Assembly: GCA_002746535.1 (NCBI GenBank)
Contig: NVWA01000001.1
Coordinates: forward strand, 1 to 64,000
DNA from: Planctomycetota bacterium
Lineage (GTDB): Bacteria > Planctomycetota > GCA-2746535
Reading direction: 5' to 3'
Length of the DNA: 64,000 bases
Shown: piece by piece, positions 63,568-64,000 of the stretch
How the letters are laid out: the number at the start of each line of letters is the position of its first letter
Numbering within the stretch: the first letter of the stretch is position 1
Program-made: the position numbers and the translations under genes
The notes under the pieces: model-generated
Told to the model about the DNA's origin: nothing
Database searches by the model: none
Seen by the model: the letters and a program-made list of their open reading frames with translations, nothing else

Positions 63568-64000
63568 TGAAAATTTTGCATATTTTAAATTCAGATTTTG
63601 GCGCTCGTCATACTATGGGTATTCGCTCTTATCACATATTTAAAAAGTCGTCCAAAGAAGTCTCAGTTGTTTGTAGAAAAAATGTTTCGGAAATCAAAGA
63701 GAATGTCTTTGAGCCAAGCATCATTTTTTATTTTTTGTCTAGAGGAATTCAAATGTTGCGGATGCTTTGGAAGCCATTTGAGAAACTTAAAAGAATTGAA
63801 TCTTTTATCTTTAATTCATTTTGCAAGAAACAAATATTGAAAAATGATGTAATTCATTTCTTTTATCGTAGCGAAATATTATTCGATTACGCTATTTCGA
63901 AGAATAAATATATTATAATCGAAGGTTTTACACATCCAAAAGAAATAAAAAATCTTGAATTAAATGGAATGCAGCTTGATGATTTAAATTTTAAAATAGA
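63567..64000 (+). CDS. Glycosyltransferase-like protein, N-terminal part (cut by window edge)
   Basis: From the GTG at 63567, overlapping the previous stop, an open frame runs 144 codons to the window edge without a stop. It begins MKILHILNSDFGARHTMGIR, a typical GT-B N-terminal strand and loop, and continues with FYRSEILFDYAISKNKYIIIEG. The coupling to the GT4 gene and this start support a further glycosyltransferase. Specificity unknown. The alternative frame at 63598-63840 is its shadow. Confidence 0.7.
   Translation, partial: MKILHILNSDFGARHTMGIRSYHIFKKSSKEVSVVCRKNVSEIKENVFEPSIIFYFLSRGIQMLRMLWKPFEKLKRIESFIFNSFCKKQILKNDVIHFFYRSEILFDYAISKNKYIIIEGFTHPKEIKNLELNGMQLDDLNFKI

Noticed and set aside
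1-64000. Search for tRNA, rRNA and CRISPR arrays
   Set aside because: No stretch with a tRNA cloverleaf, conserved rRNA sequence or regularly spaced direct repeats was found by eye; a covariance search could confirm.

Overview
The window comes from an AT-rich (roughly one-third GC by eye), Gram-negative, flagellated heterotroph. Supporting genes are a flagellar cap protein, a FliG-like switch paralogue, CheX, lipoproteins, a heptosyltransferase-like enzyme and a Tad-type prepilin cluster. A DUF1570 metalloprotease, a formylglycine sulfatase next to a Gfo/Idh/MocA oxidoreductase, a large NHL-repeat secreted protein and an ECF sigma/anti-sigma pair recall Planctomycetes-Verrucomicrobia-Lentisphaerae relatives. 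Other genes (the fused acetyl-CoA carboxylase, the small protein before hisS) recall deltaproteobacteria. No rRNA or other phylogenetic marker is present, so this placement is tentative. I saw no tRNA, rRNA or CRISPR array.

Layout. 1-4.2 kb: the start of a membrane protein cut by the left edge, a REP-associated tyrosine transposase (RAYT), and a big NHL protein bracketed by two inverted copies of a composite REP-like palindromic element. 4.2-16.9 kb: rlmC, an enlarged fliD, lexA, two small genes, cheX, then ptsP (GAF plus PTS enzyme I) with a FliG-like gene, and two secreted proteins. 17-22 kb: a DUF6502-like regulator with a large lipoprotein, and an opposing fdhD-ORF133-hemW operon.

22.3-31.7 kb is one co-directional run: a single-chain acetyl-CoA carboxylase carrying CT-alpha, CT-beta, biotin carboxylase and BCCP, then a YaiI-like gene, a LOG-family protein, a conserved small protein, hisS and an AGE-fold sugar enzyme. 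31.9-38.5 kb is a compact Tad/Flp-like operon made only of prepilin-like and structural proteins. Its CpaA/TadV-position protein lacks the expected aspartates, and no secretion ATPase, secretin or platform protein is present. 38.5-47.9 kb: divergent AraC regulator and PhyH dioxygenase, ftsK preceded by a 24-bp palindrome, a methyltransferase/GT2 pair, dprA and citrate synthase.

48-57.7 kb: ECF sigma and membrane anti-sigma, GNAT plus GT9, a cytoplasmic Ser/Thr kinase, sulfatase plus oxidoreductase, hflX and a small zinc-ribbon protein. 58.1 kb to the right edge: a surface-polysaccharide locus with a nucleotide-sugar dehydrogenase, a GalE/CapI-like epimerase, a WbpD-like hexapeptide acetyltransferase and three glycosyltransferase-like genes. 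It runs off the right edge and likely makes an acidic amino-sugar precursor and assembles a surface glycan.

Most notable are the unusual Tad-like operon, the fused ACC, the cap protein with five internal repeats and a discoidin-like insert, the FliG paralogue with altered torque-helix charges beside ptsP, the RAYT/REP pair, and several strong uncharacterised palindromes upstream of fliD, lexA, ftsK and dprA.
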